A DNA stretch of 64,000 nt, from positions 372,001-436,000 of the forward strand of contig NZ_FQYP01000001.1 of NCBI RefSeq assembly GCF_900141785.1. Direction: 5' to 3'. A program made the position numbers and the translations under genes. Positions within the stretch are counted from its first letter, which is position 1. The number at the start of each line of letters is the position of its first letter. This document shows positions 33,630 through 43,350 of this stretch, one piece after another. The notes beneath the pieces were generated by a model. That model was not told the origin of the DNA and did no database searches. It saw nothing but the letters and a program-made list of their open reading frames with translations. Source of the DNA: Aquimarina spongiae (GTDB lineage: Bacteria > Bacteroidota > Bacteroidia > Flavobacteriales > Flavobacteriaceae).

Positions 33630-35489
33630 ATGAGTAAGGAAACCAAATATACTGAAGATAATATACGATCCCTCGATTGGAAAGAGCATATCCGTATGCG
33701 ACCAGGGATGTATATTGGGAAACTGGGAGATGGATCATCTCCAGATGATGGAATTTATATTTTATTAAAAGAGGTACTCGACAATTCGATTGACGAATAT
33801 GTGATGGGTGCTGGTAAGACCATTGAAATTTCTATACAGGGAGATAAGGTGATCGTAAGAGATTATGGTCGTGGTATTCCTCTGGGTAAAGTAGTAGATG
33901 TGGTTTCCAAAATGAATACTGGGGGTAAGTATGACTCCAGAGCCTTCAAAAAGTCTGTTGGATTAAACGGGGTAGGTACCAAGGCAGTAAATGCGTTGTC
34001 TACTTATTTCCGTGTTGAATCTACTCGTGATGGGAAATCGGCTTCGGCAGAGTTTGAGAAAGGAAATCTTACCAATCAGGATACGCTAGATGAAACTTCT
34101 AGAAGACGAGGAACCAAAGTGTCTTTTGTTCCTGATGATTCTATTTTTAAGCATTACAAGTATCGTACAGAGTATGTAAGCAAAATGCTTAAAAATTATG
34201 TGTATCTTAATCCTGGACTAACCATTATCTTCAATGGGGAAAAGTTCATTTCTGAAAATGGGTTAAAAGATCTTCTTTCAGACAATATCAATCAAGAAGA
34301 TCGCTTGTATGATATTGTTCATCTAAAAGGGGATGATATCGAAGTAGCGATTACACATAGTAAAACGCAGTATAGCGAGGAGTATCATTCGTTCGTAAAC
34401 GGTCAACATACCACACAAGGAGGTACGCATCAAGCTGCTTTTCGGGAGGCTGTTGTAAAGACCGTTAGAGAATTCTATGGTAAAAACTATGAGGCCAGTG
34501 ATATCCGTAAATCGATTGTAGCTGCCATTAGTATCAAAGTAATGGAACCCGTTTTTGAGAGTCAAACCAAAACAAAATTGGGATCTACAGAAATGGGGGA
34601 CGGTTTGCCTACCGTGCGGACATACATTAATGATTTCGTAAAGAACAAGCTTGATAATTTCTTACATAAAAATCAGGCTACTGCAGAGAGTTTACAACGT
34701 AAGATTTTACAGGCAGAACGAGAAAGAAAAGATCTATCTGGAATCCGGAAATTAGCTCGTGAAAGAGCAAAAAAGGCAAGTTTACACAACAAAAAACTAA
34801 GAGATTGTCGCGTACACCTAAGTGATAGTAAGAAGGAGAGAAATTTGGAGAGTACGCTATTCATTACCGAGGGAGACTCGGCAAGTGGATCGATTACCAA
34901 ATCCAGAGATGTAAATACGCAGGCAGTTTTTAGTTTACGAGGGAAACCTTTGAATAGCTATAACATGAGTAAAAAGATTGTGTATGAAAATGAGGAATTC
35001 AATCTTTTGCAAGCTGCCTTAAATATAGAAGAGTCTTTAGAAGATCTGCGATATAACAATATAGTAATCGCAACCGATGCCGATGTCGATGGAATGCACA
35101 TTCGATTACTATTGATCACATTCTTTTTGCAGTTTTTCCCCGAAGTGATTAAAGAAGGACATCTTTATATTTTGCAAACACCACTATTTCGGGTAAGAAA
35201 TAAAAAAGAAACCATCTATTGCTATTCTGAACAAGAACGAAGAGATGCGATTAATAAATTATCAGGAAAACCTGAAATCACACGATTTAAGGGACTTGGT
35301 GAAATTTCTCCAGACGAATTCAAACATTTTATAGGAGATGATATGCGTTTGGACCCGGTGATGCTGGATAAGGAGAAGTCTATAGAAGAGCTATTGTCAT
35401 TTTACATGGGGAAAAACACTCCACAACGACAAGAGTTCATTATAGACAATTTGAAAGTAGAATTAGACGCAATAGAGGAAGAATTATAA
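33630..35489 (+). CDS. parE: DNA topoisomerase IV subunit B
   Basis: A 619-residue GHKL-ATPase type IIA topoisomerase subunit. I use the ATG at 33630 ([10 protein letters not shown]). The ATP site has [10 protein letters not shown] and the DYGRGIPLG loop. The transducer domain has [19 protein letters not shown] is [13 protein letters not shown] and [12 protein letters not shown]. The C-terminal ends with [13 protein letters not shown]. It is followed 26 bp later by the A subunit, the usual parE-parC arrangement in this phylum, and together they decatenate chromosomes. Assignment as ParE rather than GyrB rests on the partner gene and on its length. Confidence 0.93.
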   Translation: MSKETKYTEDNIRSLDWKEHIRMRPGMYIGKLGDGSSPDDGIYILLKEVLDNSIDEYVMGAGKTIEISIQGDKVIVRDYGRGIPLGKVVDVVSKMNTGGKYDSRAFKKSVGLNGVGTKAVNALSTYFRVESTRDGKSASAEFEKGNLTNQDTLDETSRRRGTKVSFVPDDSIFKHYKYRTEYVSKMLKNYVYLNPGLTIIFNGEKFISENGLKDLLSDNINQEDRLYDIVHLKGDDIEVAITHSKTQYSEEYHSFVNGQHTTQGGTHQAAFREAVVKTVREFYGKNYEASDIRKSIVAAISIKVMEPVFESQTKTKLGSTEMGDGLPTVRTYINDFVKNKLDNFLHKNQATAESLQRKILQAERERKDLSGIRKLARERAKKASLHNKKLRDCRVHLSDSKKERNLESTLFITEGDSASGSITKSRDVNTQAVFSLRGKPLNSYNMSKKIVYENEEFNLLQAALNIEESLEDLRYNNIVIATDADVDGMHIRLLLITFFLQFFPEVIKEGHLYILQTPLFRVRNKKETIYCYSEQERRDAINKLSGKPEITRFKGLGEISPDEFKHFIGDDMRLDPVMLDKEKSIEELLSFYMGKNTPQRQEFIIDNLKVELDAIEEEL

Positions 35490-35515
35490 TAGTTTAAGCG
35501 CCCCTTAGGATAAAT

Positions 35516-38191
35516 ATGGATTTGGAAAACGAAAACGAAGAACTACATCACGAATCAACTCCCGAAGATCACCAACCACAAGAGGTGATCACTAAGGTAA
35601 CAGGAATGTACAAAGACTGGTTTTTGGATTATGCCTCGTATGTAATCCTGGAACGTGCTGTACCCGCTATAGAAGATGGTTTAAAACCAGTACAACGCCG
35701 TATCCTACATTCTATGAAGGATTTGGATGATGGACGTTATAATAAGGTCGCTAACATCGTAGGGCATACCATGCAATATCACCCTCACGGTGATGCCAGT
35801 ATCTCGGATGCTATGGTTCAAATAGGTCAAAAAGATCTATTGATCGATATGCAGGGAAACTGGGGTAATATCCTTACTGGAGATAGAGCAGCAGCCTCGA
35901 GATATATTGAAGCGCGCTTGTCTAAGTTTGCCTTGGATGTAGTTTATAATCCCAAGGTAACCGATTGGCAGTTATCCTATGATGGAAGAAAGAAAGAGCC
36001 CATCAATTTACCGGTTAAGTTTCCGTTATTGTTAGCACAGGGAGCAGAAGGTATTGCCGTTGGATTAAGTACCAAGATACTTCCTCATAACTTTATTGAA
36101 CTTATCGATGCTTCTGTAAAACATTTGCAAGGAAAACGATTTACGATACTGCCTGATTTTCCTACCTCTGGTATTGCGGATTGCACGAATTATAATGATG
36201 GTAATAGAGGGGGTAAAGTTAGAGTACGGGCGAAAATTGCGCAACAAGACAAAAATACATTGGTGATTTCCGAGATTCCTTTCTCAACGACCACCACAAG
36301 TTTGATTGATTCTATCCTGAAAGCAAATGATAAAGGAAAGATTAAGATCAAGAAAATAGAAGATAATACAGCAGCAGAGGTAGAGATACTAGTGCATCTT
36401 CCTTCTGGAATTTCACCAGACAAAACTATTGATGCGCTATATGCATTTACCAATTGTGAGGTTTCTATTTCTCCTCTTGGGTGTGTGATCGAAGAAAACA
36501 AACCAAATTTCATTGGTGTTTCTGAGATGCTTCGCCGTTCTACTGATAATACGGTAGAATTACTAAAAAAGGAGCTCGAAATACAGTTAAACGAGCTTCA
36601 GGAGCAATGGCATTTTGCTTCTCTGGAAAGAATTTTCATCGAAAATCGAATTTATCGAGACATTGAAGAGGTAGAAACCTGGGAAGGAGTGATAGAGGCA
36701 ATCGATAAAGGGTTGAAACCGCATATCAAGCACCTAAAGCGTGCCGTAACCGAGGAAGATATTGTGCGATTAACAGAAATACGAATCAAGCGTATTTCTA
36801 AGTTTGATATTGATAAAGCACAACAAAAAATTGAGGCTTTAGAAGATGATATCGCCAGTGTAAAGCATAATTTGGAACATCTTATCGAATATGCTATAGA
36901 TTACTTCAAACGATTAAAATCCACTTACGGAAAAGGTAAAGAGCGCAAAACAGAGCTTAAGATTTTTGACGATATTGAAGCTACCAAGGTAGTAATCAGA
37001 AATACCAAGCTTTATGTAAATCGTGAAGAAGGATTTGTGGGTACGTCATTACGACGGGATGAATATGTAACCGATTGTTCTGATATTGATGATATTATCT
37101 GTTTTACTGCAGAAGGTAAGATGATGGTTACCAAAGTAGATTCTAAAACCTTTATTGGTAAAAACATTATCCATGTTGCCGTATTCAAAAAGAAGGATAA
37201 GCGTACCATTTACAATATGATTTATCAAGATGGTAGAGGAGGAGCTTCTTTTGTAAAACGATTTGCGGTAACGGCAGTAACACGTGATAAAGAGTATGAT
37301 CTTACCCAAGGGAAAAAGAGCTCAAAAGTCACTTATTTTTCTGCTAACCCTAATGGCGAAGCTGAGGTAATTACTATTTTGCTACGTCAGGCGGGGAGTA
37401 TCAAAAAACTGAAGTTTGATCTGGATTTTTCTGATTTGCTGATAAAAGGTAGAGGAGTAAAAGGAAATATAGTTACCAAATATAATATCAAACGAGTTGA
37501 GCTAAAAGAAGCGGGAGTGTCTACGCTGAAACCCCGTAAGATTTGGTTCGATGATACGGTACAACGATTAAATGTTGATGGAAGAGGAGAACTGCTGGGG
37601 GAATTTAAAGGAGAAGATCGCTTATTGATTATCGATCAAAAAGGCGGGGTGAAAACTTTGATTCCTGAAATGAGTTTGCATTTTAGTGCTGATATGATTG
37701 TGTTGGAAAAATGGAAACCTAAAAAACCAATTTCCGCAGTCTATTGGGATGGAGAAAAAGAACGTTACTATGTGAAACGATTTGTAATAGAAAATCCTGA
37801 AAAAGAAGAGTCTTTTATTACAGATCATCCTAAATCATTTTTGGAGGTAGTTTCTACAGATTATAGACCTTTGACCGAAATTGTTTTTACCAAAATCAGA
37901 GGAAAAGAGCAACGCCCTAATGAAGAGGTAAATCTAGAAGAATTTATTGCTATAAAAGGGATAAAAGCACTTGGTAATCAATTGACTACTCATAAAGTGC
38001 GACAAATAAATCTATTGGATTCGTTACCTTATGAAGAACCAGAACCACTTCCTGCGGAAGAAATTGAGGTTGTTGAAGAAGAAAATGTATCTCCAGAAAA
38101 TGGAGGACAAACTACAGAAGATACATCAAGCGAATCAGAAGCAAAAAGTACCGAAGAACCTGAAGAAGGAGAACAAGGTAGCTTATTCTAA
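35516..38191 (+). CDS. parC: DNA topoisomerase IV subunit A
   Basis: An 891-residue subunit. PVQRRILHSM is near residue 59. The DNA-cleaving tyrosine is Tyr130 in AAASRYIEARL. Then come the winged-helix and tower, a coiled coil with the C-gate, and a beta-pinwheel C-terminal domain (about 500-800). The pinwheel has no GyrA box (QRRGGKG); KGRGVKGN is the nearest segment. This fits topoisomerase IV, not gyrase. The last 50 residues are an acidic, low-complexity tail (EEIEVVEEENVSPENG) ending GEQGSLF. Operon with parE. Confidence 0.93.
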   Translation: MDLENENEELHHESTPEDHQPQEVITKVTGMYKDWFLDYASYVILERAVPAIEDGLKPVQRRILHSMKDLDDGRYNKVANIVGHTMQYHPHGDASISDAMVQIGQKDLLIDMQGNWGNILTGDRAAASRYIEARLSKFALDVVYNPKVTDWQLSYDGRKKEPINLPVKFPLLLAQGAEGIAVGLSTKILPHNFIELIDASVKHLQGKRFTILPDFPTSGIADCTNYNDGNRGGKVRVRAKIAQQDKNTLVISEIPFSTTTTSLIDSILKANDKGKIKIKKIEDNTAAEVEILVHLPSGISPDKTIDALYAFTNCEVSISPLGCVIEENKPNFIGVSEMLRRSTDNTVELLKKELEIQLNELQEQWHFASLERIFIENRIYRDIEEVETWEGVIEAIDKGLKPHIKHLKRAVTEEDIVRLTEIRIKRISKFDIDKAQQKIEALEDDIASVKHNLEHLIEYAIDYFKRLKSTYGKGKERKTELKIFDDIEATKVVIRNTKLYVNREEGFVGTSLRRDEYVTDCSDIDDIICFTAEGKMMVTKVDSKTFIGKNIIHVAVFKKKDKRTIYNMIYQDGRGGASFVKRFAVTAVTRDKEYDLTQGKKSSKVTYFSANPNGEAEVITILLRQAGSIKKLKFDLDFSDLLIKGRGVKGNIVTKYNIKRVELKEAGVSTLKPRKIWFDDTVQRLNVDGRGELLGEFKGEDRLLIIDQKGGVKTLIPEMSLHFSADMIVLEKWKPKKPISAVYWDGEKERYYVKRFVIENPEKEESFITDHPKSFLEVVSTDYRPLTEIVFTKIRGKEQRPNEEVNLEEFIAIKGIKALGNQLTTHKVRQINLLDSLPYEEPEPLPAEEIEVVEEENVSPENGGQTTEDTSSESEAKSTEEPEEGEQGSLF

Positions 38192-38295
38192 GCTTCGATA
38201 TAAAAAATATTCAGAGTTTTAGATAGTAGGAGTAGGTTTTATGTTTAATACCAATAACAGAAACAGATTGAAAGAAAGATACTAGTTGTCTATCT

Positions 38296-38874
38296 TTATA
38301 ATTTCTTTACATATTTGGTGAGAATCACAATATGTTGACCGTTTACTTTGCCTTCTAGATGTTCTTCGTTGTCGTGTACTAAGGTAATGTTACGCACTGC
38401 TGTACCTCGTTTTGCGGTAAAATTGGTGCCTTTAACGTTTAGATCTTTAACCAGTACTACATTGTCTCCTGCTTGTAACAGCGCTCCGTTTGCATCGATA
38501 TGTTTTATAGCATCTTCATTTTCATCTCCTTCTCCAGTTGCTTTTGCCCATTGCAAAGTGTCATCATCTAGATATAGCATGTCTAGTAAGTCTTGCGGCC
38601 AGCCTTCAGCTTTAATTTTGTGTAACATTCTCCACGCAACCACTTGCACTGCAGGGACTTCACTCCACATGCTTTCGTTTAAGCATCTCCAATGATTTGG
38701 ATCTATCTTTTCAGGGTTTTCTATCTGTTCTAAGCAAGTTTTAGAGATTAAAATATGACTTTCTAATCCATTTCCAGGAGATTTAGGAACTTGATATACC
38801 TCTAGATTTTCGGTATCACCAGATAATTCACATTTTTGCTGACTACGTTTTTGTAATGCTCTTTCTAAACTCAT
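38296..38874 (-). CDS. PhnA domain-containing protein
   Basis: A 192-residue protein. The C-terminal 70 residues are the PhnA domain: DANGALLQAGDNVVLVKDLNVKG, AKRGTAVRNITLV and HIVILTKYVKK. The N-terminal 120 residues include CELSGDTENLEVYQVP and HWRCLNESMWSEVPAVQVVAWRML, which resemble the HNH-like N-terminus of Bacteroidota PhnA homologues. The name comes from the E. coli phn region, but the domain is not proved to act on phosphonates. Convergent to parC. Confidence 0.88.
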   Translation of the reverse strand: MSLERALQKRSQQKCELSGDTENLEVYQVPKSPGNGLESHILISKTCLEQIENPEKIDPNHWRCLNESMWSEVPAVQVVAWRMLHKIKAEGWPQDLLDMLYLDDDTLQWAKATGEGDENEDAIKHIDANGALLQAGDNVVLVKDLNVKGTNFTAKRGTAVRNITLVHDNEEHLEGKVNGQHIVILTKYVKKL

Positions 38875-38950
38875 TTATGCAGGATTCTTTTTTTGATCCA
38901 TACAAAAATGCAATTTTTTGTAGGATAAAAGAAAATAGCTGAGTAGTTTA

Positions 38951-39811
38951 TTAAGCATTCGTATCAGGAGTAGGTATTACAGAGACTTTTTTTGCAAAAT
39001 AGTATCCAATAGCTATAATACCACCAATTTCAGCAATAACAGAAAATATGGAGCCTTCAAAACCAAAAGCACCACCATTTAATAGATTATTCTCTACGAT
39101 TTGAGTTTCAATAATAGAATACATGTCCAAACCGCTAACATTGAAACCAAAATGCGTTTGAAAAAAGTTCCAACTAAAATGCAATGCAATAGGAAACCAT
39201 AAGTTTTTGGTATACACATATGAGATTCCCAGTAGTAAGCCTGCCAGAAACAGAACAACCATACTAAACCAACTAATATTTGGGTTAAATCCGTGTAACA
39301 AAGCAAAAATTGCCGAAGAGAGAATAAGTGCTATATATTTATTAAAAGAGATCATAAAATTTCTAAGTACATATCCTCTTAACAAAACTTCTTCTACTAT
39401 GGCTACAATCAAAAATATCAAAATAGAAATAAAAAGCTCTCGGATTGAAAAAGTCAATTTTACAAACTCAATTTCACTTAGAAGCAATAAGGTGACATAT
39501 GCAAACCCCATGATAAAAGCTCCAAGCACAATTCCACCCACGATTTCCTTACCTCTATTTTTTATATGAAAACCAAGAGAAACGAACTTTTCCTTATCTA
39601 CAAAACGCATAAAAATCCATAGTAGTAAAAAGTTCCCCAAGAGATTAAAAGAAGAAGTGATTAATTGTTGCCCTGAAGACTTAACTACATTTGGGGGATC
39701 TATTTGAATACCTGCTACCCAAGCACCTATTAATTGAAAACCTCCTACTATAAAGAAATAGGGGATGATCAATAGCAGAACCCTTATCCATCCAATGTGT
39801 TTGTTTTCCAT
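38951..39811 (-). CDS. CPBP family intramembrane glutamic endopeptidase
   Basis: A 286-residue membrane protein with about eight predicted helices. The Abi/CPBP motifs are EEVLLRGYVLRNF (the EExxxR motif, about 141-153), FALLHGFNP (second motif, His) and ALHFSWNFFQTHFG (third motif, HxxxN). Relatives cut prenylated or membrane substrates or confer bacteriocin immunity. The substrate is unknown. The N-terminus has no cleaved signal. It stands alone between PhnA-like and SRPBCC genes on the same strand. Confidence 0.92.
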   Translation of the reverse strand: MENKHIGWIRVLLLIIPYFFIVGGFQLIGAWVAGIQIDPPNVVKSSGQQLITSSFNLLGNFLLLWIFMRFVDKEKFVSLGFHIKNRGKEIVGGIVLGAFIMGFAYVTLLLLSEIEFVKLTFSIRELFISILIFLIVAIVEEVLLRGYVLRNFMISFNKYIALILSSAIFALLHGFNPNISWFSMVVLFLAGLLLGISYVYTKNLWFPIALHFSWNFFQTHFGFNVSGLDMYSIIETQIVENNLLNGGAFGFEGSIFSVIAEIGGIIAIGYYFAKKVSVIPTPDTNA

Positions 39812-39871
39812 ATATCTCTGTTAGATTTATGGTTGCTAAAATAGAAATATTTTTTATGGTTTAGAGGTAGT

Positions 39872-40321
39872 TCATTGGCTAACGGTACTTTCTACAAAAT
39901 TTTTAAACTGATCCAACCACTTTTGTGTATATTTTTTGGACAGTCCAGGCATTAAGAAGGCCATTAATTTGGGCATAAACCCTTTAAACCTTGTGTAATG
40001 TACTAAATAATCCATTCTGGTAGTATTATGAGAAAGTGCTTTGAAACTGCATGTCACGGCATTATCCATATGTTTGTGTTCATAAGTTCCACTGAATTCT
40101 TCAGGAAGGTTTTTTGCCGTAATCGTCTCCACAAGTTGCATTTCTCGTTTTCCATGTTTGTAGGTAAGTATGGATTTGGCTCCAGGAGTACCTGGCGTTC
40201 CGCTTAAGGGTTCAAAACTTATAAAACCATCTTGCCATTCTTTGAGATGATCTGGATTATCAAAAAGTTGAATAACCTGATCTATTGGGGCATCTATTAG
40301 GACACTACATGTAAACTTCAT
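39872..40321 (-). CDS. SRPBCC family protein
   Basis: A 149-residue START-like helix-grip protein. It starts MKFTCSVLIDAPIDQVIQLFDNPDHLKEWQDG, the polyketide-cyclase/dehydrase pattern, and ends with the long C-terminal helix. Near residue 46 it has the unusual GTPGTPGAKS turn. Cytoplasmic. The ligand is unknown. Confidence 0.88.
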   Translation of the reverse strand: MKFTCSVLIDAPIDQVIQLFDNPDHLKEWQDGFISFEPLSGTPGTPGAKSILTYKHGKREMQLVETITAKNLPEEFSGTYEHKHMDNAVTCSFKALSHNTTRMDYLVHYTRFKGFMPKLMAFLMPGLSKKYTQKWLDQFKNFVESTVSQ

Positions 40322-40366
40322 AAGGATTCGATTTAATAGATGGTCTTATAAATATAGGCAAAAAAA

Positions 40367-40395
40367 AACACGGTTTGTAATTTTCAAACCGTGTT
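40367..40395 (-). terminator. Intrinsic terminator after the secreted 148-residue gene
   Basis: AACACGGTTTG / CAAACCGTGTT, eleven perfect pairs, seven-base loop. On minus it is followed by a run of T. It lies 28 bp after the gene at 40423. Confidence 0.9.
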
Positions 40396-40422
40396 CATCA
40401 TATCTATGAAGAATGTATTTGT

Positions 40423-40869
40423 TTAAAAACCAGCATATTTGTTAGCACTCTCCAAGACTTTTGAAAAATCGTAATAATCACTTAATGATTTATTATCTAC
40501 GTGTTCAATAAGTGAATAGTTTTGTCTTAAATACGCATTTGTAAAATCGTCGATCCTATAATTGAGTAATTTTGCTTCCATAAGATCCCTTTTCCATGCT
40601 TTTCTTTGTGATCTTTTCATGGTACCCTCTTGAATCATCCTATCGTATGCTATGATTTTGAGAGATAATTCTTTGCAACGGGCAATCATTGCTTTGTATT
40701 CTTCTACAGGGTAGGTAGGTTGATCTTTTTCGATGTTCTGAGTTTCTTCAAATTGTTGTACTTCAATAGTAACATTTGTAAGCGTTGTTGTGGTAATTTG
40801 TTGATTTTCTTGGGCTTGTAAAACAATTGTAGTAAACCAAAGAATGGCAAATAGTGTGTGAGTTTTCAT
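40423..40869 (-). CDS. Exported protein of unknown function
   Basis: A 148-residue protein with a signal peptide (1-20, ending VLQAQ). After a threonine-rich linker (ITTTTLTNVTIEV) comes a helical part, EEYKAMIARCKELSLKIIAYDRMIQEG, that is rich in charged residues, followed by NYRIDDFTNAYLRQNY. No family recognised. It is its own unit with a strong terminator. Confidence 0.75.
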   Translation of the reverse strand: MKTHTLFAILWFTTIVLQAQENQQITTTTLTNVTIEVQQFEETQNIEKDQPTYPVEEYKAMIARCKELSLKIIAYDRMIQEGTMKRSQRKAWKRDLMEAKLLNYRIDDFTNAYLRQNYSLIEHVDNKSLSDYYDFSKVLESANKYAGF

Positions 40870-41237
40870 ATTTTGGGGTGATTTTTAAAATTTAACTAAA
40901 ATGTTTTGCGATCTGGATCTAAAGTAAATTTTAACACGAAGAATATACAATTGATCCGGATATAACTATTCAATTTTCGTTAAAATTCATTTTTGTTGGA
41001 TTAAGTGTTTGCTAGATAATAAAACGAATCCTTAATCGAGTTTATTGCGAGAGTTGTAAAATTTGTAGGAATTTAAGTGTATATTAACACGTGTTATATG
41101 CGTAATGGATTACAGAAGCATGTAGGTGGTCAACTACATGTGTTATCGTTAATAAAATGAAAAACAGATTTTTAACCTATTTATTTTGGTAATAGACCAT
41201 GATTTCCTAATAGTATTTCGTTACATTTTGTAAAAAA
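40870..41237. other. 368-bp gap between an unknown gene and terC
   Basis: No open frame of note. It holds a 12-bp palindrome TAACACGTGTTA at 41085-41096 and a weak inverted repeat CATGTAG-N8-CTACATG at 41119-41140. One or the other could serve terC termination or the promoter of the gene at 40423, but neither has a T-run. Confidence 0.4.
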
Positions 41238-42029
41238 TTAGATACTTTGTTTTTTTCTAATTTTAAAGTTTAGGAACTCTACAAACAAAGAAAAAGCAAT
41301 GGTAAAATAGAGATACCCTTTAGGAATAGTTCCCACTTCGGTATCAAATATTTTAAAATGTGCTAGGTGAGCAGCTTCTGCAATAAGCATAAAACCAATA
41401 AGTATTAGAAAAGAAAGCCCTAAGATTTGAATTGATGGATGTTTGTTTACAAATCTTCCCACAGGAGCGGCGAAGAGCATCATGATTAAAACTGAAATCA
41501 CCACGGCTACAATCATAATAATTAATGCATCATTGGGATTTGCGCTTAAGCCATTTGTCATTCCTACTGCGGTAAGAATAGAATCAAAAGAAAAAACGAT
41601 ATTGATCAATGTGATTTGTAGAATTGCTTTTGAAAGCGTAGAAGAACTCTTGGCCTGGATTTCTTTTTCTTCTTCTCCTTTTTCTTCTACTTTTTCATGA
41701 ATTTCATGAACACTCTTGTACAAGAGAAAAATACCACCACCAAACAATATTAATGCTTGTCCGCTAATACCTGCTTCGACCCAAGGCAAATTGATATGCC
41801 AGAATGGGGCTTCCATAGCTACAAGAAGTGAAATACCGAATAGCAATACGATTCGCATAATCATGGCCAACAATAAACCAATATTGGTTGCTTTTTTTTG
41901 CTGTTGATCCGGAAGCTTACTTGAGGCTAACGAAATAAAAATAATATTATCGATACCTAATACAATTTCTAAAAAGGTAAGTGTTAGTAATGCAACCCAT
42001 GCATCTGCAGAAGCGAAAATTTCAAACAT
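41238..42029 (-). CDS. TerC family membrane protein
   Basis: A 263-residue protein with about seven helices. The TerC motif LEIVLGIDNIIFISLASSKLP is near residues 20-40 and holds acidic residues thought to bind metal. VFSFDSILTAVGMTNG near 145 is the second conserved acidic motif. Members export Mn2+ or support secreted metalloproteins. A charged stretch EKVEEKGEEEKEIQ lies in the middle cytoplasmic loop. It starts 1 bp after a lipoprotein gene, which suggests that the two are translated together. Confidence 0.93.
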   Translation of the reverse strand: MFEIFASADAWVALLTLTFLEIVLGIDNIIFISLASSKLPDQQQKKATNIGLLLAMIMRIVLLFGISLLVAMEAPFWHINLPWVEAGISGQALILFGGGIFLLYKSVHEIHEKVEEKGEEEKEIQAKSSSTLSKAILQITLINIVFSFDSILTAVGMTNGLSANPNDALIIMIVAVVISVLIMMLFAAPVGRFVNKHPSIQILGLSFLILIGFMLIAEAAHLAHFKIFDTEVGTIPKGYLYFTIAFSLFVEFLNFKIRKKQSI

Positions 42030-42030
42030 C

Positions 42031-42405
42031 TTATTTTATTTTTTTGGCAGTTCCTTTTTGCTTGTTGGCACTACCCACTAATCCGTACTCAAAAGTATAG
42101 ATATCACCATCTGTAGATAATATTTTCATGTGGATTGATTTTTCTTCAGACATACTTTTGGGATGCAATTTTTTGACAATGTACTCGCAGTCATTAATCC
42201 ATCGGATAGTTGCCGTATCACTTTTCCCTCTGAAATAATCGATCTCGATAGAATCATTTCTAACAAATGTGGTTTTTGCTAGTTCTCCATCGAGAAGGGT
42301 TTCGAACTCAAATGTCCCAGTATGAAATTCTGTACAATTTCGTTCTTGTTGATAACACCCGGTAAAGAGTAAGCCGCAGAAAAGTGTAAAAAGAAAGTAC
42401 TTCAT
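42031..42405 (-). CDS. Small lipoprotein of unknown function
   Basis: A 124-residue lipoprotein: hydrophobic residues 1-14, lipobox LFTGC with Cys17. The mature part is beta-rich: GTFEFETLLDGELAKTTFVRND, then YFRGKSDTATIRWINDCEYIVKKL. The WxNDCEY motif is shared by many small Bacteroidota exported proteins. Function unknown. It lies immediately upstream of terC and downstream of the XRE gene on the same strand. Confidence 0.82.
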   Translation of the reverse strand: MKYFLFTLFCGLLFTGCYQQERNCTEFHTGTFEFETLLDGELAKTTFVRNDSIEIDYFRGKSDTATIRWINDCEYIVKKLHPKSMSEEKSIHMKILSTDGDIYTFEYGLVGSANKQKGTAKKIK

Positions 42406-42473
42406 AGTTTGGTTTAACTAAAAGCGAAAATAAATTTATTTCCAGAAAGTTAATAGTAAGCACTAAAAAAATA

Positions 42474-42971
42474 TCAAGATTTTTTTGTGGTATATGATCT
42501 AAAGGAACCATCATTGTAGAAAATGACAATTCTTTCAATTTTTTCCTCATCATAGGTAATCTTACGAATAGCTTCCTGAGAAGTTTGAGGTATAGGAGTG
42601 GGGGTTTCATTTTCTTGGACAGGAGCAGGTGTGTGTTGCGAAAATAAATCCTGATCTTCTTTATCAATAGGAAGTGTAGTAGGTTGTATTTTTTCCTGAA
42701 GTGGTGTTGCTGTCACCAATTGTTTTTCCTGTACAATTTCTTCTGATTTAGGAAAGCTCCCTTTTCCATATAATAACCATTGCATATCGACATCACCATA
42801 CGCTTCAGTTATTTTCATGACAAAGTCAAGACTGGGTTTATTTCGTCCACTAAGGATATGCGATATAGACGAACGTCCTACACCCATATAATCTGCAAAA
42901 GATGAGGCAGATACACCATAATGATCCATTATTTTTTGGATTCTTTTACCAAAATCTTTGTTGTTTACCAT
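42474..42971 (-). CDS. XRE family helix-turn-helix regulator
   Basis: A 165-residue regulator. Residues 7-65 form the XRE/Cro DNA-binding domain (RIQKIMDHYGVSASSFADYMGVGRSSISHILSGRNKPSLDFVMKI). Then comes a proline/glutamine-rich linker (about 75-135) and a short C-terminal motif IERIVIFYNDGSFRSYTT seen in Bacteroidota XRE proteins. No peptidase or phage repressor domain. The first operator of the array covers its start codon, so autorepression is likely. The array also faces the divergent M14 gene, so control may extend to it and to the lipoprotein-terC genes downstream. Confidence 0.9.
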   Translation of the reverse strand: MVNNKDFGKRIQKIMDHYGVSASSFADYMGVGRSSISHILSGRNKPSLDFVMKITEAYGDVDMQWLLYGKGSFPKSEEIVQEKQLVTATPLQEKIQPTTLPIDKEDQDLFSQHTPAPVQENETPTPIPQTSQEAIRKITYDEEKIERIVIFYNDGSFRSYTTKKS

Positions 42972-43288
42972 TGTAAACGAATAGAAGGTTAATATTGTGT
43001 TACAAAGGTAAACAATTTAATGAAATTCTCCTAGTTACATTTGTAAACAGTGATTATTGGGTAATAAAGTAGTTATTTAGATTATCGTATTTAATCATCT
43101 GATTAATAACAATTTAATTTAATATGCAAATATTTGGAACATTGATTGTTAATAACTGAAATACAATTGGAAACTGTACAGATATAATTGATTACAATCG
43201 TAAACAAACTAAATAATTTCACATGTTTACAAATGTAACTCGATGGTATTTACAATTGTAAATTAGTTGTTGGTTTACAGATGTAAAT
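42963..43288. promoter_or_regulatory. Array of seven TTTACAnnTGTAAA operators between the XRE and M14 genes
   Basis: Seven sites fit the palindrome TTTACAnnTGTAAA with at most two mismatches. Centres are at 42970.5, 43005.5, 43040.5, 43197.5, 43232.5, 43255.5 and 43280.5. Three steps are exactly 35 bp; the others are 157, 23 and 25 bp. A weaker site is centred at 43166.5. The site at 43248-43263 is a perfect 16-bp palindrome, and the first covers the XRE ATG (42969-42971). The arrangement of two groups near the two divergent promoters suggests cooperative binding, probably by the XRE protein itself. The 380-bp gap holds nothing else except the -7 box of the M14 gene. Confidence 0.82.
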
Positions 43289-43326
43289 AATAATTTGTTT
43301 TGTTATGAATCTTCAATAAACTATAC

Positions 43327-43334
43327 TAATTTCG
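43327..43334 (+). promoter_or_regulatory. -7 promoter box of the M14 gene
   Basis: TAATTTCG differs from TAnnTTTG at one position; a TTG at 43300-43302 stands 24 bp upstream, slightly far for a -33 box. The nearest two operators end about 40 bp upstream. Confidence 0.4.
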
Positions 43335-43350
43335 TGGCATATAATTAGAT

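Noticed and set aside
41085..41140. Palindromes in the gap before terC as a small RNA or riboswitch
   Set aside because: Only 12-bp and 7-bp stems without promoter, T-run or further structure; no known riboswitch pattern.
42308..42667. 119-residue frame on minus overlapping the XRE and lipoprotein genes
   Set aside because: It lies in another frame of two genes with clear domain or lipobox signals, and its composition (basic, leucine-rich) is that of a shadow frame.
42474..43288. XRE regulator with repeated operators as a prophage immunity region
   Set aside because: No integrase, excisionase, Cro-like divergent gene or structural phage gene is nearby; flanking genes are chromosomal metabolism and transport genes.
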